From positions 1 through 64,000 of the forward strand of contig JAEEYQ010000024.1 of assembly GCA_016288215.1 (NCBI GenBank): a DNA stretch of 64,000 bases, read 5' to 3'. A model generated the notes under the pieces. It searched no databases, was not told the origin of the DNA, and was given only the letters and a program-made list of their open reading frames with translations. The position numbers were made by a program, and so were the translations under genes. The stretch's first letter is position 1. Each line of letters begins with the position of its first letter. This DNA comes from Lentisphaeria bacterium. Lineage in GTDB: Bacteria > Verrucomicrobiota > Lentisphaeria > Oligosphaerales > Oligosphaeraceae. This document shows, one piece after another, positions 8,825-17,870 of this stretch.

Positions 8825-10129
8825 ATGATGAAATCTTTTTGCCAACTGTCACTCTGTCTGGCACTTGCCGCATCAGCGGCCAATGCGCAGCAAACCATCA
8901 TGGTGAACGAAAATCCGACCATCGGCATCATTGGCCCCTGGCAGATCGAAGTCGAGGGCGTCAAGATGGAAGTCCCTGTGCCGCAAACAGTTCGGGTGGT
9001 TGACGAACGCTATGACACCCTTCCCTTCTATCAAAAAGCCGGCGGCTGGAACGATGGAATCGCCCTGAATGGCGTGGCCGCCACCGGCTGCTCCCTTCCC
9101 ATGGCGTTGGACAGCTATTCGGTGGTTGTCCGCATGACAGACGGCACCCTGCTTCTGCGCGGGCAGGACTACGACTACAACGACCGCTGGGGCACCTTGG
9201 GACGGTTCGACAAGGGACGCATCAGCCAGAACACTCCTGTGCTGATCTCCTATCGCTACACGCCCATGCGGCTGGACAGCGTCATCCGCAACCCCCAGAC
9301 GGGCCTGCGACTGGAATGTGGCACCCCCGCTGCTTTCTGCCCGAAGGCCCCTGCGCTAGCCGAAGGGGAGACGCGAATCTGCAATATCCTCACCGATGCA
9401 CAGACTGATAAGTTGGTGCGGGAGAACATCTTCCCGATTCTGGAAACCGAATGCCCCAGCGAGTCTGCCTCCGCCCAGCAGGCCTTCATTCCCAAAACCA
9501 TGAAAAAGCTTCAGAATGGCGAAAAGATTCGGATTCTGGCCTGGGGGGACAGCGTGACGGAGTGCGGCTATATTCCAGACGAGTTCAAATGGCAGGAGCA
9601 GTTCGTCCGTCGGCTGCGGTCCCGCTTCCCCAACGCGGACATTGAGCTCATCAGCAACGGATGGGGCGGCCGGACCATTCCCGCGTTTTTGGGTGAGCCG
9701 GCCGGTTCCCAATACAATTTCGCGGAGACGGTTTTGGGCACCAACGCGGATTTGGTCATCTCTGAATTTGTGAACGACGCCGGCCTTCCCGCCAGTGAAT
9801 GGGAGCGCAGTTTCAACATTGTATTTAAGGCGTTCCAGGAGAAGGGGATGGAGTGGATTATCCTGACGCCCCACTATGTGCGTCCCGACTGGATGGGACT
9901 GACCAGCCAGAATGGCCCCGCCATTGAGCAGGATCCCCGCCCCTATGTGGCCTTCATCCGCAAATTCACCGCCGAACAAAAGGTCGCCCTGGCGGACGCC
10001 GCCAAACGCTACGGCCGCCTCTGGCGGCAGGGCATTCCCTATAACACCTTGATGACCAACACCATCAATCATCCTGACAAAGACGGCATGAAGATCTTCG
10101 CCGATGCCCTCATGAGCATCTTCGAATAG
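8825..10129 (+). CDS. Secreted SGNH/GDSL hydrolase
   Basis: A 434-residue protein with a clear signal peptide (MMKSFCQLSLCLALAASAANAQ). Residues ~20-210 form an N-terminal beta domain. The C-terminal half is an SGNH hydrolase: block I 'ILAWGDSVTECG' with the catalytic Ser, block II 'ISNGWGG' with Gly, block III 'ISEFVND' with Asn, and block V 'NHPDKDG' with the catalytic His. Likely an acyl esterase acting on esterified glycans in the periplasm, by analogy with carbohydrate esterases of this fold; the substrate is unknown. The start at 8825 has AGGAG 8 nt upstream, and the upstream in-frame extension lacks a ribosome-binding site and would bury the signal peptide. It is followed by a sialidase-like gene on the same strand. 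Confidence 0.8.
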   Translation: MMKSFCQLSLCLALAASAANAQQTIMVNENPTIGIIGPWQIEVEGVKMEVPVPQTVRVVDERYDTLPFYQKAGGWNDGIALNGVAATGCSLPMALDSYSVVVRMTDGTLLLRGQDYDYNDRWGTLGRFDKGRISQNTPVLISYRYTPMRLDSVIRNPQTGLRLECGTPAAFCPKAPALAEGETRICNILTDAQTDKLVRENIFPILETECPSESASAQQAFIPKTMKKLQNGEKIRILAWGDSVTECGYIPDEFKWQEQFVRRLRSRFPNADIELISNGWGGRTIPAFLGEPAGSQYNFAETVLGTNADLVISEFVNDAGLPASEWERSFNIVFKAFQEKGMEWIILTPHYVRPDWMGLTSQNGPAIEQDPRPYVAFIRKFTAEQKVALADAAKRYGRLWRQGIPYNTLMTNTINHPDKDGMKIFADALMSIFE

Positions 10130-10237
10130 AAGGGTTGTGGAAGATTAAGGCATAGCGGGTTTTACGCTGTGTGGGCAAAGGTGTCGGCATGGCGTTGCAA
10201 AGTCTATCATAGAATGAGGATAAGGGAGTTGCATGGG

Positions 10238-11443
10238 ATGAAAGTCATGAGTTGTCTGAAATTGTTATGTCTTGGCATGGGTTGTCTTGCCGCTGCAAGT
10301 CAGGCTCAAGTGCCCAAAAGCCCCATGTTGGTGCCGCTGGAGTTCAACAACTTCGGAAGAAATGACATGATGTGGTTCCATCCGGGCATGGCGGTGCTTC
10401 CCGATGGAAGCTGGCTGGGGACGGTTCAGGAGGTGTGCGGCAATGACCATTTCGGCAACCCGCACTTCGCCTTCAGCAAGGACAAGGGGCTGACCTGGAC
10501 TCCGCCGCAGGAGATTGAGGGATTCAAGGCCAAACCCTTCGAGGGCGACGCCAATTATCAGATTGCGGTGGCGGACATCCGGCCTTTCGTCTCCCCCAAC
10601 GACGGCACGGCCTTCGTCTTCGGCTGCACGGTCTTCTATTCCCCCAAAGGCAACGTGTCGTGGGAGAAGGGCGAGAAACCAGACTTCCCGCCGGAGCAGG
10701 GGCTTTACGTGACTTGGCGGCCGGAGACTGGCTGGTCCCCCATGAAAGTCCTCCCCCTGCCTGAGGTCAAGGGCAACTACCGCACCGCCTGCACCCAAAT
10801 CACCTTCATCGGCAACAACGAGGTGCTGATTCCCATCTATTTGGATCGGGACAAGACCACCTTCGGCGGCTATGACAGCGCCCGCTACGGCATTGTGGTC
10901 GGCCGCTATCGTCAGGTGGGCGAGGAGCTGCAGTTCATCTCCATGAGCCCCTACATCGACCATCCCGTGGGACGAGGGGCCATTGAACCCTCCATCATCC
11001 CGCTGCCGGAGGGCGGCTTCGCCCTGACCATCCGCGCGGAGGACAACAAAGGCTATGTCTGCTGCTCACAAGACGGCACCACCTGGTCCGACAAGATCTT
11101 CTGGCATTGGGAGGACGGCACGCCGCTGACCATGTCCACCACGCAACAGCATTGGATCCGCGTCGGCTCCAAAGTCTATCTGGTCTACACCCGCGATGAT
11201 GGCAGCAACACAAAGATCTTCCGGTTCCGCTCTCCGCTTTATATGGCGGAAGCCATTCCGTCCCAAGGTGTTCTGAAACGCGAAACCGAACAGGTGGTCT
11301 TCCCCCGCCAGCTTTTCGACGGCAAAGAGGCTCTCTACGGCAACTTCCATTGCACTCAGCTGACGGAAAACACCGCGCTGGTCATCGACTGCGCCGCCGC
11401 CGGCGGTCGATGCAAGGTCATGGTCACTGTCGTCGCGCCATGA
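10238..11443 (+). CDS. Secreted sialidase-like BNR-repeat beta-propeller protein
   Basis: A 401-residue protein with signal peptide (KVMSCLKLLCLGMGCLAAASQAQ). Two Asp-box-type motifs are visible, 'FSKDKGLTWTPP' and 'CSQDGTTWSDK', and the overall layout ('FHPGMAVLPDGSWLGTVQE', 'EPSIIPLPEGGFALTIRAE', 'YTRDDGSNTKIFRF') fits the BNR_2 exo-alpha-sialidase/neuraminidase superfamily. Proteins of this group include true sialidases and other propeller glycosidases, so the substrate is not settled by sequence. AAGGGAG lies 9 nt before the ATG at 10238, which also gives a proper signal peptide. The SGNH hydrolase lies 108 bp upstream; together they suggest removal of esters and terminal sugars from host-type glycans. 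Confidence 0.65.
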   Translation: MKVMSCLKLLCLGMGCLAAASQAQVPKSPMLVPLEFNNFGRNDMMWFHPGMAVLPDGSWLGTVQEVCGNDHFGNPHFAFSKDKGLTWTPPQEIEGFKAKPFEGDANYQIAVADIRPFVSPNDGTAFVFGCTVFYSPKGNVSWEKGEKPDFPPEQGLYVTWRPETGWSPMKVLPLPEVKGNYRTACTQITFIGNNEVLIPIYLDRDKTTFGGYDSARYGIVVGRYRQVGEELQFISMSPYIDHPVGRGAIEPSIIPLPEGGFALTIRAEDNKGYVCCSQDGTTWSDKIFWHWEDGTPLTMSTTQQHWIRVGSKVYLVYTRDDGSNTKIFRFRSPLYMAEAIPSQGVLKRETEQVVFPRQLFDGKEALYGNFHCTQLTENTALVIDCAAAGGRCKVMVTVVAP

Positions 11444-11587
11444 CGAAGGAGCATAAAGGATGATGTTATTCATAAAATGCATGGAAATGAATGCGTTTTA
11501 TGAATAATGAGAGCCTGCTCTGACACTAGGGAAAAATGGCGAAAATTGCGTCCGAAAGGGCGAAAAATGACCATGATTTTGGGGCAT

Positions 11588-11654
11588 GATGCCCGCTATG
11601 GCCCCTAACGGGCCCGCTGGCGCATTTTATGCTCAACCCTGTATATTAATACCT
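11588..11654 (-). repeat. Possible truncated third copy of the TATTAAT dispersed element
   Basis: Read on the minus strand, GGTATTAATATAC is followed by ATGCGCCAG, CGG and TAGGGGCCATAGCGG. The copies at 35.98 and 53.12 kb have ATGCGACAG, GCGG and CCCTAGCGGCCA in the same order and spacing. The distal half (TTGCAATAAATGCAA end) is missing. Weak alignment by eye. Confidence 0.4.
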
Positions 11655-11666
11655 CTCTTGCCCTAT

Positions 11667-11688
11667 GGGGCCTAGAATGGCCCCTTTT
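11667..11688 (+). terminator. GC-rich hairpin with T-run
   Basis: GGGGCC-TAGAAT-GGCCCC (11667-11684) followed by TTTT. Orientation suits transcripts from the sialidase-like gene, 220 bp away. Confidence 0.5.
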
Positions 11689-11746
11689 GCGGTTTTTGTC
11701 ATTATTGCATTTTGTTGCATTATTTGTAATAAGTGGCAAGTAAGTG

Positions 11747-11774
11747 AAGCCGCAGAGCTCTCTGCGGCTTTTGC
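11747..11774 (+). terminator. Long palindromic terminator-like hairpin
   Basis: Perfect palindrome AAGCCGCAGAG/CTCTGCGGCTT (11747-11770, minimal loop) followed by TT on the plus strand. It lies between converging genes, 76 bp from the stop of the minus-strand gene. The T-run favours the plus direction. Confidence 0.55.
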
Positions 11775-11848
11775 AATGGCAATCATTGAATTCGGCCCTC
11801 ATGGAGCCGCGATTGCCAACCCTGCCCAACGGCGTTAACGACTTATGG

Positions 11849-13609
11849 TCAATACCATTTAGACCAACCGAAGTGGTATTTTTCGATTGACCAGTCTGTG
11901 ATGTTGCCCTTAAGTAGGTCGCCGAACCACGGTGTCATGCCCAAGACCAGACTCTCGTAGAATTCCATCTCGTCCAGTCCCGCGGCGGTGCTGGCCTCGA
12001 TGTCCGCCTTGATGTCATAGTCCTTGGGACAGTTGAGCATCTCGCGGAAGACTCCAATCTTAATATCCTTTCCCCCAGTGATTTCCGGCGTGAAATAGTC
12101 GGAGAAGAACGGCGCGTTGTTGAAATTGGGGCCGATCATGAGGACGCCGTCGATGGAGCCGTCCTTGAAATACTGCTTGTAGAGCCATGGCAGGGGGCCG
12201 AAGGTGTTGTTGTAGCCAGGCTGGTCTTTTTTCTCAAGTGGCATGGGGCCAGAGAGATAGATGGGGCGGCCATGGGACTGGGCCTTGCAGTTCTTGAAGA
12301 ATTCGGCGATGGCCTCCGCCCGCAGCTGGAAGAGACCGGCCAGGTCTTCAGGGGTATCCTGAACATCATGGCCATAGCGTTGGCGGAACTTGGCCAGCAC
12401 CTCCGGATTGAAGCCGAACTGCTCCGGCTGATTGCGGGCGCTGTGGCAGCGGGTGTTGAACATGAATCCATCGAAATTATAGCGGGCCAGTTCGATGAAA
12501 CGGTCCACCTTGTGTTTCATGGCCTTGGGGACATTGAATTCGGCGACGCCGTAGTAGTACTTGTCCATCAGTCGGTTAGGAATAAGTCCGACTTTGAAGC
12601 CCACATTGCGGGTGCCATAGTCCCATGCCACGGAGGAACTGGGACTCGGCGTGGAGAAGCTGAAATTCAGCATGTTCTCAGGCCGTTCGGCGTAGCCCCA
12701 GACGCTGTCGACCAATTCCCCTTCCGTGTTGTAGATTTCCCCCTGGCCGCGTTCCTTGCTGAGAATGAGGGTGTAGCCCTCGTCCTTCGGCATGTTCTTC
12801 GGAATCAGGCGCACATAGGGATCCGTGATGTTTAACCCTCTGATTTCAAAGCGGTTGCGATTGTCTTCCGTCACGGAGTTGTGGATGGTGAAGGTGCCTT
12901 CGTATTTGACGTAGCTGCGGTTGTCCTTGCTGGTCATGATGTCCAGGTCGGCGGGGGATTTGATGCGGGACGGCGGGCGGTTGGCGCGATAGGCCGCATT
13001 GGTCAGGACGATGGAGGCGATGGGCAGGCGGGAGGCTTTCCGGTTGGCCTCTGCGATTTCGTCGTCGGAGATGAGGCGTTTGGGGTCGCGCATGGCAAAG
13101 GCGTCCATGTTGTCCAAGTACCACGGATCCAGCAGGGCCCAGCCGTCAAGTTTATCATAAATACCTTGGTATTCGGGAGTTACACCTGTCTCGCCGTATT
13201 TGACGCCGGCATCGTCGAAGAGGCTTTCCCATGCCCATACCTCCATGCCGTATTTGTGGCCCAGCCGGATGGTCTCCAGGCAGGGATTGTAGTAGCGGTA
13301 GGTCTCGATGAGGCGCTTGGACGATTCGGTGGCGTTCCAATGGAAGGCGTTCTCCCATCCATACTGCGCTGAGACGCATGATGGATAATGTGTTGTCCCG
13401 CAAACGTTTACGCGAAGATAAACCTTTTTGATGCCGTGGTCGGCCAGCTTTTTGAGTTCGGCTTCATAGACCTCCAGCGGGAAGTGGTTCTCCTTTCCTT
13501 GGTACATGAAGACATAGTCAAGGAAGTCGATGGTGGAGGAATACAGTGGGGCGGCGCTGGCCATGGTGGCCGTGCCCATGGCAATCAGAAGAGGCAGAAT
13601 GGATTTCAT
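11849..13609 (-). CDS. Secreted TIM-barrel glycosidase-like protein, paralogue family A, member 1
   Basis: A 586-residue protein with signal peptide MKSILPLLIAMGTATMASA. It reads as a TIM barrel of an uncharacterised family: 'STIDFLDYVFM' (strand 1), 'IKKVYLRVNVCGTTHYPS' (strand 2), 'CLETIRLGHKYGMEVWAWESL' (strand 3), an inserted beta domain (~200-330, 'IMTSKDNRSYVKYEG'), then 'YNFDGFMFNTRCHS', 'EQFGFNPEVLAKFRQRYGHDVQ', 'LRAEAIAEFFKNC' and 'GRPIYLSGPMP'. The protein at 57.75-59.5 kb shares every one of these blocks and the 43.6 kb protein shares several. The sequence suggests a GHL-type hydrolase (family 10/13-like barrel), but the catalytic residues are not proven. Start chosen with AAGGAAA upstream. 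Confidence 0.6.
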   Translation of the reverse strand: MKSILPLLIAMGTATMASAAPLYSSTIDFLDYVFMYQGKENHFPLEVYEAELKKLADHGIKKVYLRVNVCGTTHYPSCVSAQYGWENAFHWNATESSKRLIETYRYYNPCLETIRLGHKYGMEVWAWESLFDDAGVKYGETGVTPEYQGIYDKLDGWALLDPWYLDNMDAFAMRDPKRLISDDEIAEANRKASRLPIASIVLTNAAYRANRPPSRIKSPADLDIMTSKDNRSYVKYEGTFTIHNSVTEDNRNRFEIRGLNITDPYVRLIPKNMPKDEGYTLILSKERGQGEIYNTEGELVDSVWGYAERPENMLNFSFSTPSPSSSVAWDYGTRNVGFKVGLIPNRLMDKYYYGVAEFNVPKAMKHKVDRFIELARYNFDGFMFNTRCHSARNQPEQFGFNPEVLAKFRQRYGHDVQDTPEDLAGLFQLRAEAIAEFFKNCKAQSHGRPIYLSGPMPLEKKDQPGYNNTFGPLPWLYKQYFKDGSIDGVLMIGPNFNNAPFFSDYFTPEITGGKDIKIGVFREMLNCPKDYDIKADIEASTAAGLDEMEFYESLVLGMTPWFGDLLKGNITDWSIEKYHFGWSKWY

Positions 13610-13637
13610 GGTGTTTCCTTTCGTGCAAGAACTTATG

Positions 13638-13667
13638 GAAATTAGGAATTAGAAATTAGGAATTTTT
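13638..13667. repeat. AATTAGGAATT-type simple repeat
   Basis: AAATTAGGAATTAGAAATTAG-type direct repetition. Similar strings recur at 15670, 33240-33360 and 62578-62600. Confidence 0.6.
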
Positions 13668-13729
13668 CAACATATTGGCTATGAGTGGGTTAGAGCTTGA
13701 AATTGTGAAATTGCGCCTGTCATGTGGAG

Positions 13730-14530
13730 TCAGTCGTCCTCCTGCAGCTCCTGAAGGTTGCTTTCCACGCGGCGGTTGTGGTGGATGGTGTCCATGACGG
13801 CCTGCTCCAAGGAGTCGGACGGAACCGGCAGCGGGTTTCTGGCGGCGGCATAGGCGTTGAGAAAATGATGGGTCAACGACTGCCAGCGGGAGCGGGAGCG
13901 GATGCGGCCGGTCAAGGCCACGAATTGCGCTATATTCTTCAGTTGCAATGAGATGGGAACATTGTGGTAGTGGCGGACCTTGTCGCAGTCCACAATCAGC
14001 ACGGAAAAGGGCAGTTCGGGAAGACGCGCGTTGACGACGAAATTGGCGGCTTTGGCGTCCCCATGATACAGCCCTTTGTTGTGAAAGGCGGCCATGAGGC
14101 GGCCCGCCTCCGCCGCCAGCTGATCCACGTCGGGCCGCTGGAAATAGTCTCCTCGCCAGAAATTGCTGTCGCCGCAGTCGGGGAAGCAGACCAGCTCTCC
14201 ATGGCGGGCGGTGCGGAGGACGGCCAGACAGGGCGGCGTGAAGCCTGCCATCAAATCCGTGCAGCGCCACGTCCGCCGGGCATGACTGAAAAGGGGGCAG
14301 ATGGGCGTCTTTGTGAAATGCTTGATGATGAAGAACTTGCCGTTAGCGTTGACGCGGGAGACGCAACGCTTTCCATCGTTCTTCAAGCAAACGCCTTGCC
14401 GCCATTGAAGGAAATGGTTGGCGGCGGCTTGTTGCAGCAGGGGAAGGTAGGCAGAGTCCGCCCGCAGCCAACGGCCCGTGATGGTCTCGTTGAAGGGCGC
14501 GGGAAGTGCCGTGGAGAAGGCTATATTCAT
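13730..14530 (-). CDS. WaaP/Kdo-kinase-like LPS core kinase
   Basis: A 266-residue protein-kinase-like enzyme of the lipopolysaccharide kinase group (WaaP/RfaP/KdkA/InaA). Visible residues: K70 in 'KFFIIKHF' (ATP lysine), the catalytic loop 'GLYHGDAKAANFVV' with D158 and N163, and the metal-binding 'LIVDCDKVR' (D181/D183) replacing DFG. Such kinases phosphorylate heptose or Kdo in the inner core of LPS at the cytoplasmic face. Its start overlaps the stop of the upstream glycosyltransferase gene by 4 bp (ATGA), so the two are coupled and probably act on the same core oligosaccharide. Confidence 0.8.
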   Translation of the reverse strand: MNIAFSTALPAPFNETITGRWLRADSAYLPLLQQAAANHFLQWRQGVCLKNDGKRCVSRVNANGKFFIIKHFTKTPICPLFSHARRTWRCTDLMAGFTPPCLAVLRTARHGELVCFPDCGDSNFWRGDYFQRPDVDQLAAEAGRLMAAFHNKGLYHGDAKAANFVVNARLPELPFSVLIVDCDKVRHYHNVPISLQLKNIAQFVALTGRIRSRSRWQSLTHHFLNAYAAARNPLPVPSDSLEQAVMDTIHHNRRVESNLQELQEDD

Positions 14531-15657
14531 AACTCCATCTCCTGCAAGTGTTTACGTTCAAGCACATCGACGACGACTGCGGCGCGGCGGCAGAAATCCT
14601 GCGTTTTGGCGTAGGCGCGGGTTTGGGCGGTGGCTTCTGACAGATTTTGGAGCAGCTTCACGGACATGGCGTTGAAGGCCTCCTGTCGGAAAGGCTCATC
14701 CGTCACATAGCCGGCGGCCGCTTGGACGTAGGGGGCGAAGCCGCAGGCGGCGCTGCACAGCACGGGAATGCCCGCGGCGATGCCTTCCACAAGAACGGAG
14801 CCGGCGCCCTCCTCCCGTGCGGGATGGAGCATGGCGTCCGCTGCCAAGAGCCATTGGGGGACGTCATGGCGGGCGCCGGGCAGGATGAGTTGGTGTTCCA
14901 TATGGTGCGCCTTTGCGATGTCCCGCAATTTGGCGGCGGGGGCGTTGCCCACGATGGCGAGGCGGCAGCGGTTTCGTAATGGTGGGGGCAGGGCGGCGAC
15001 GGCGGCGATAGTGCGGTCCATTCCCTTGGCCTTTAGGCCGGAGCCCACTTGGATGAGCAGGAGCTGGTCGTCTTGCAGGCCCAATTGCCGCCGCAGAGTC
15101 TGACGGATGGAAGCGGCGGTGGCTTCTTCGTCCGGACGGCGGCAGGCAGGGTCCATGCCTGGCGGCAGCAGATGGAAACGGGACGCGTCAACGCCGTATT
15201 CGCGGATGTAGTCCGTTTTTTGCATGGGAGAGATGTGGAGAATCTGCGTCTTCGGACAGGTGATGGTTTCCCGCTCCATCGCCATGACGGCGTGATAGCG
15301 GGGCAGCAGGCGGAGCAGGGGCCATAGTCGCCGCCGCCTGTAGAAGGCCCGCATGCAGACGTCCCCCGCGAAGAAGAAGTCCGCCTCCGGCACTCGATTC
15401 ATGGCCAGGCTGACATCGACATCGCCGACCTCCAGCCGCCGCTTCCAGTCCTCGACAAAATGCCGCATGCGGGCGCAGTTGGTCATGCCGCGCACTGCCG
15501 TCTTCTCCACGTGGATGTCCTCCGGAGGATTGTCCCATTGGGTGCAGAAGACCGTCACCTGATGCCCGCGACGCAGGGCCTCGTCCATGATGCGGCGCGC
15601 ATCCAATTGGAGGCCTCCCCAGTCAAAATAGCGGTACAGGGCGATGAGAAGATGCAT
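14527..15657 (-). CDS. WaaG-like family 4 glycosyltransferase (LPS core)
   Basis: A 376-residue GT-B enzyme. The start 'MHLLIALYRYFDWGGLQLDARRIMDEALRRGHQVTVF' is like WaaG (UDP-glucose:heptosyl-LPS glucosyltransferase), with 'LLIQVGSGLKAKGMDRTIAAVA' (nucleotide-sugar domain) and 'HPAREEGAGSVLVEGIAAGIPVLCS', the E-x7-E motif of GT4. It adds a sugar to the LPS core on the cytosolic side. No clear Shine-Dalgarno precedes the ATG. It is translationally coupled to the WaaP-like kinase, which matches waaG-waaP neighbours in other Gram-negatives. Confidence 0.85.
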   Translation of the reverse strand: MHLLIALYRYFDWGGLQLDARRIMDEALRRGHQVTVFCTQWDNPPEDIHVEKTAVRGMTNCARMRHFVEDWKRRLEVGDVDVSLAMNRVPEADFFFAGDVCMRAFYRRRRLWPLLRLLPRYHAVMAMERETITCPKTQILHISPMQKTDYIREYGVDASRFHLLPPGMDPACRRPDEEATAASIRQTLRRQLGLQDDQLLLIQVGSGLKAKGMDRTIAAVAALPPPLRNRCRLAIVGNAPAAKLRDIAKAHHMEHQLILPGARHDVPQWLLAADAMLHPAREEGAGSVLVEGIAAGIPVLCSAACGFAPYVQAAAGYVTDEPFRQEAFNAMSVKLLQNLSEATAQTRAYAKTQDFCRRAAVVVDVLERKHLQEMEL

Positions 15658-15669
15658 TTAAACCGTTGA

Positions 15670-15720
15670 TAATTAGGAATTTTTCTAGAGCTTCTAGAGC
15701 ATCTAGAACTAGCTAGAAGA
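15670..15720. repeat. CTAG-rich intergenic repeat
   Basis: AATTAGGAATTTTT followed by five CTAG tetranucleotides in about 35 bp (TTCTAGAGCTTCTAGAGCAT and onwards). CTAG is usually rare in bacterial genomes. Comparable tracts lie at 33222-33250 and 62755-62820. Confidence 0.65.
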
Positions 15721-15739
15721 TGGTTATCCAAGCCCGGGG

Positions 15740-17728
15740 TTACAGTTCAACGGCGATGATCTGGGCCATGGTCAGTTTGGGCAGGGTGAAGCGGATGCGG
15801 CCCTCCTCGTAGGTGTAGGGCAATGGGGTCTGTTCCGGCACCGCCATGACAGTTTTCGGTTTGCTTGGCGCCGCCAACGTGACGGAAACATCGTGGAGGG
15901 GAACGATGTCCTCAATGACTTCCACGGAGCCCCGTTTGATGGGAGTCGCATAGAGCAGATGGACGAGAATCCGGTTCCTGGCGGGCTGCCGCGTCAGGTT
16001 CAGCCGTCCGCAGGAGGGCAGTTCTGCTGTGGCTAACTTATTGGTGTAAAGCAAGTTGATGCAATTGACAACCAAATCGCGATGGAGCTTCATGCCCTTG
16101 CTGTCGTAGAGACGGAACAGAGGATGAGATAGATAGACGATGGAACCCTTCCGAATGGCGGCCGGCGAGGGGACGCGGCATTGGGGCGGGGTGTTCCGAT
16201 GGGAGGTGAAATGGGCGTAGGTGCGGTTGAACATAGGTTTCCATGTTGATGCAAGTTCTTCTGCATCAATAACTTCCGAAACGATGCCGCTTTCATAGGC
16301 CAAGAAGGGGGAACGGACCAGATTGGCGGCCACGGTGTCTCCCGCCTCAATGTATTCCACATCGTTAGGGGACGGCCCTTTGCAGGTGGCGCCCATGTCC
16401 AAGGCAAAGTCCCATGAGTCCTTGGCGATGCCGCTTTCATAGGAGAGCAGCAGGCTGCCGCCAAAGGCGAGGAAGCGGTTCAGCTTGTCGCGGACGCCGT
16501 TGTCCAGCCGCCCCTGGTCGGGAAGGACGATGAGGCGATAGGGGGAGAAGTCCATGGTCTCGTCGATGACGGTATGGGGGATGTGGGCTTCCATCAGGAT
16601 CTTAGAGGCACCGGTCAGGGCCTGGGTCCCCAAGGAGGACGAGAACATCTCCATGGTGCCCAAAATGGCCACGTCCGCCAGAATCTCGGCGTCCTCCAGC
16701 CATTCCTGCCGCTTTTCCAAGTCGCTGAAGGCGGTGCCGATGATGCGGTAGGTCTCTGGATCGAGGCGGCCATTGGGGTGGAGCTGGTCGCCCACGTTGA
16801 CCAGGCAGCCCAGGCTGGCGACTTGGGCACATTCATAGCGAAGGGCGTCCGGGTTCTTGAAGCCGCCGAACTCGCCCCATTCGGTGTGGAATTTGCCGGT
16901 CATGCCGATGACCTGCCAGTCCTTGAGCATCTTGAAATAGCGGGCGTTCTGCGGAAAATGGTCATAGCCCCAGCCGCCGGTGGGCAGAGACTCGATTTCG
17001 ATGTGGGTGTCGTAGGGATAGATGTCGTGTCGGGTTCGAATGGAGGAACCGTTGTGGTAGATGGTCAGATTCGGGTCATAACCATGGATAAGGTCTTGAA
17101 TGGCTTTGAGATAGCGCTTATAGACCTTAAGGGAGAACATGGTGTGGTGCTCCGGGTTGGCGGGATCAAGTCCCATGGCCCGCATGTCGGCAAGGCACTT
17201 ATGGCAGTGGCAGAGGGTCTCTCCCGTGATGTCGAAGAAGAAGCCGTCGGGCTTATAGTGTTCCAACACATCTCGCGTCACATCAAGGACTTGCTGGAGA
17301 TAGTCGGTATTGAGGCACATTCGCTTCCAACCCCAAGGGCGGGGGGAGTCCGGATGCTTTTCCCCTGGGTAGTCCATGTAGTCGCCATTGGCGGTGCGGA
17401 CACACCATTCCGGATGTCGCGTTGCCGCCAAGTTGTTCCAGCCCACGGTGATATAGGCGACGGCGCGGATTCCGGCCCCATGGCAGGCGTCAATCATGCG
17501 GCCCAAAAGGTCGGTCTTGAGGTTGGGATGGGTCAGGTCATGGCAGGCGTTGGGATAGTAGCACCAGCCATGGTGACAGCAGGCGAAGATGTTGATGGAC
17601 TGCACGTGGGCCTTGGTCAGGGTTTCGGCGAATTCCGCTTCGGAGAAGTCGATGCCCAGGTCCTGGCAGTGCATGGAGGTGTGGAAATCCAGATGGACTT
17701 GGCGGTAGGGGAGTTGAGTGCGGGGCAT
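15740..17728 (-). CDS. GHL6-like / alpha-fucosidase-like TIM-barrel protein
   Basis: A 662-residue protein without signal peptide. The N-terminal barrel begins 'VHLDFHTSMHCQDLGIDFSEAEFAETLTKAHVQSINIFACCHHGWCYY', typical of 'hypothetical glycosyl hydrolase 6' (PF14871). It continues with 'AVAYITVGWNNLAATRHPEWCVR', 'PDGFFFDITGETLCHCHKC', and a second half with a GH42-trimerisation-like Rossmann domain ('YRLIVLPDQGRLDNGVRDKLNRFLAFGGSLLLSYES'). The C-terminal beta domain ends in 'FTLPKLTMAQIIAVEL'. It probably acts on oligosaccharides in the cytosol. It has the same architecture as the 55.7-57.7 kb protein. Substrate and catalytic residues are unknown. Confidence 0.65.
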   Translation of the reverse strand: MPRTQLPYRQVHLDFHTSMHCQDLGIDFSEAEFAETLTKAHVQSINIFACCHHGWCYYPNACHDLTHPNLKTDLLGRMIDACHGAGIRAVAYITVGWNNLAATRHPEWCVRTANGDYMDYPGEKHPDSPRPWGWKRMCLNTDYLQQVLDVTRDVLEHYKPDGFFFDITGETLCHCHKCLADMRAMGLDPANPEHHTMFSLKVYKRYLKAIQDLIHGYDPNLTIYHNGSSIRTRHDIYPYDTHIEIESLPTGGWGYDHFPQNARYFKMLKDWQVIGMTGKFHTEWGEFGGFKNPDALRYECAQVASLGCLVNVGDQLHPNGRLDPETYRIIGTAFSDLEKRQEWLEDAEILADVAILGTMEMFSSSLGTQALTGASKILMEAHIPHTVIDETMDFSPYRLIVLPDQGRLDNGVRDKLNRFLAFGGSLLLSYESGIAKDSWDFALDMGATCKGPSPNDVEYIEAGDTVAANLVRSPFLAYESGIVSEVIDAEELASTWKPMFNRTYAHFTSHRNTPPQCRVPSPAAIRKGSIVYLSHPLFRLYDSKGMKLHRDLVVNCINLLYTNKLATAELPSCGRLNLTRQPARNRILVHLLYATPIKRGSVEVIEDIVPLHDVSVTLAAPSKPKTVMAVPEQTPLPYTYEEGRIRFTLPKLTMAQIIAVEL

Positions 17729-17870
17729 GGGAAGAATCTGCTCTTTTGAATATGTATATGGGATTAATAATTTAGGGATAGGAGTTTATCGCATTGGGGC
17801 AAGGCCGTGGTTGGGCGAAGTGACCTTGCCGTCAGCCTCGAAGAGGCGGCAGAACACAGCGAGCGGGAAG

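Larger units (their letters stand above)
11444..11848. other. Gene-free stretch between convergent genes, with several hairpins
   Basis: No convincing ORF. It holds a TATTAATA-containing segment that resembles the dispersed element described at 53.1 kb, a GGGGCC/GGCCCC hairpin, and a long GC-rich palindrome near 11.75 kb that could end transcription from the left. Confidence 0.6.

Noticed and set aside
16574-17749. A 391-residue plus-strand ORF
   Set aside because: Antisense shadow of the GHL6-like gene; no recognisable motifs and no start signal.
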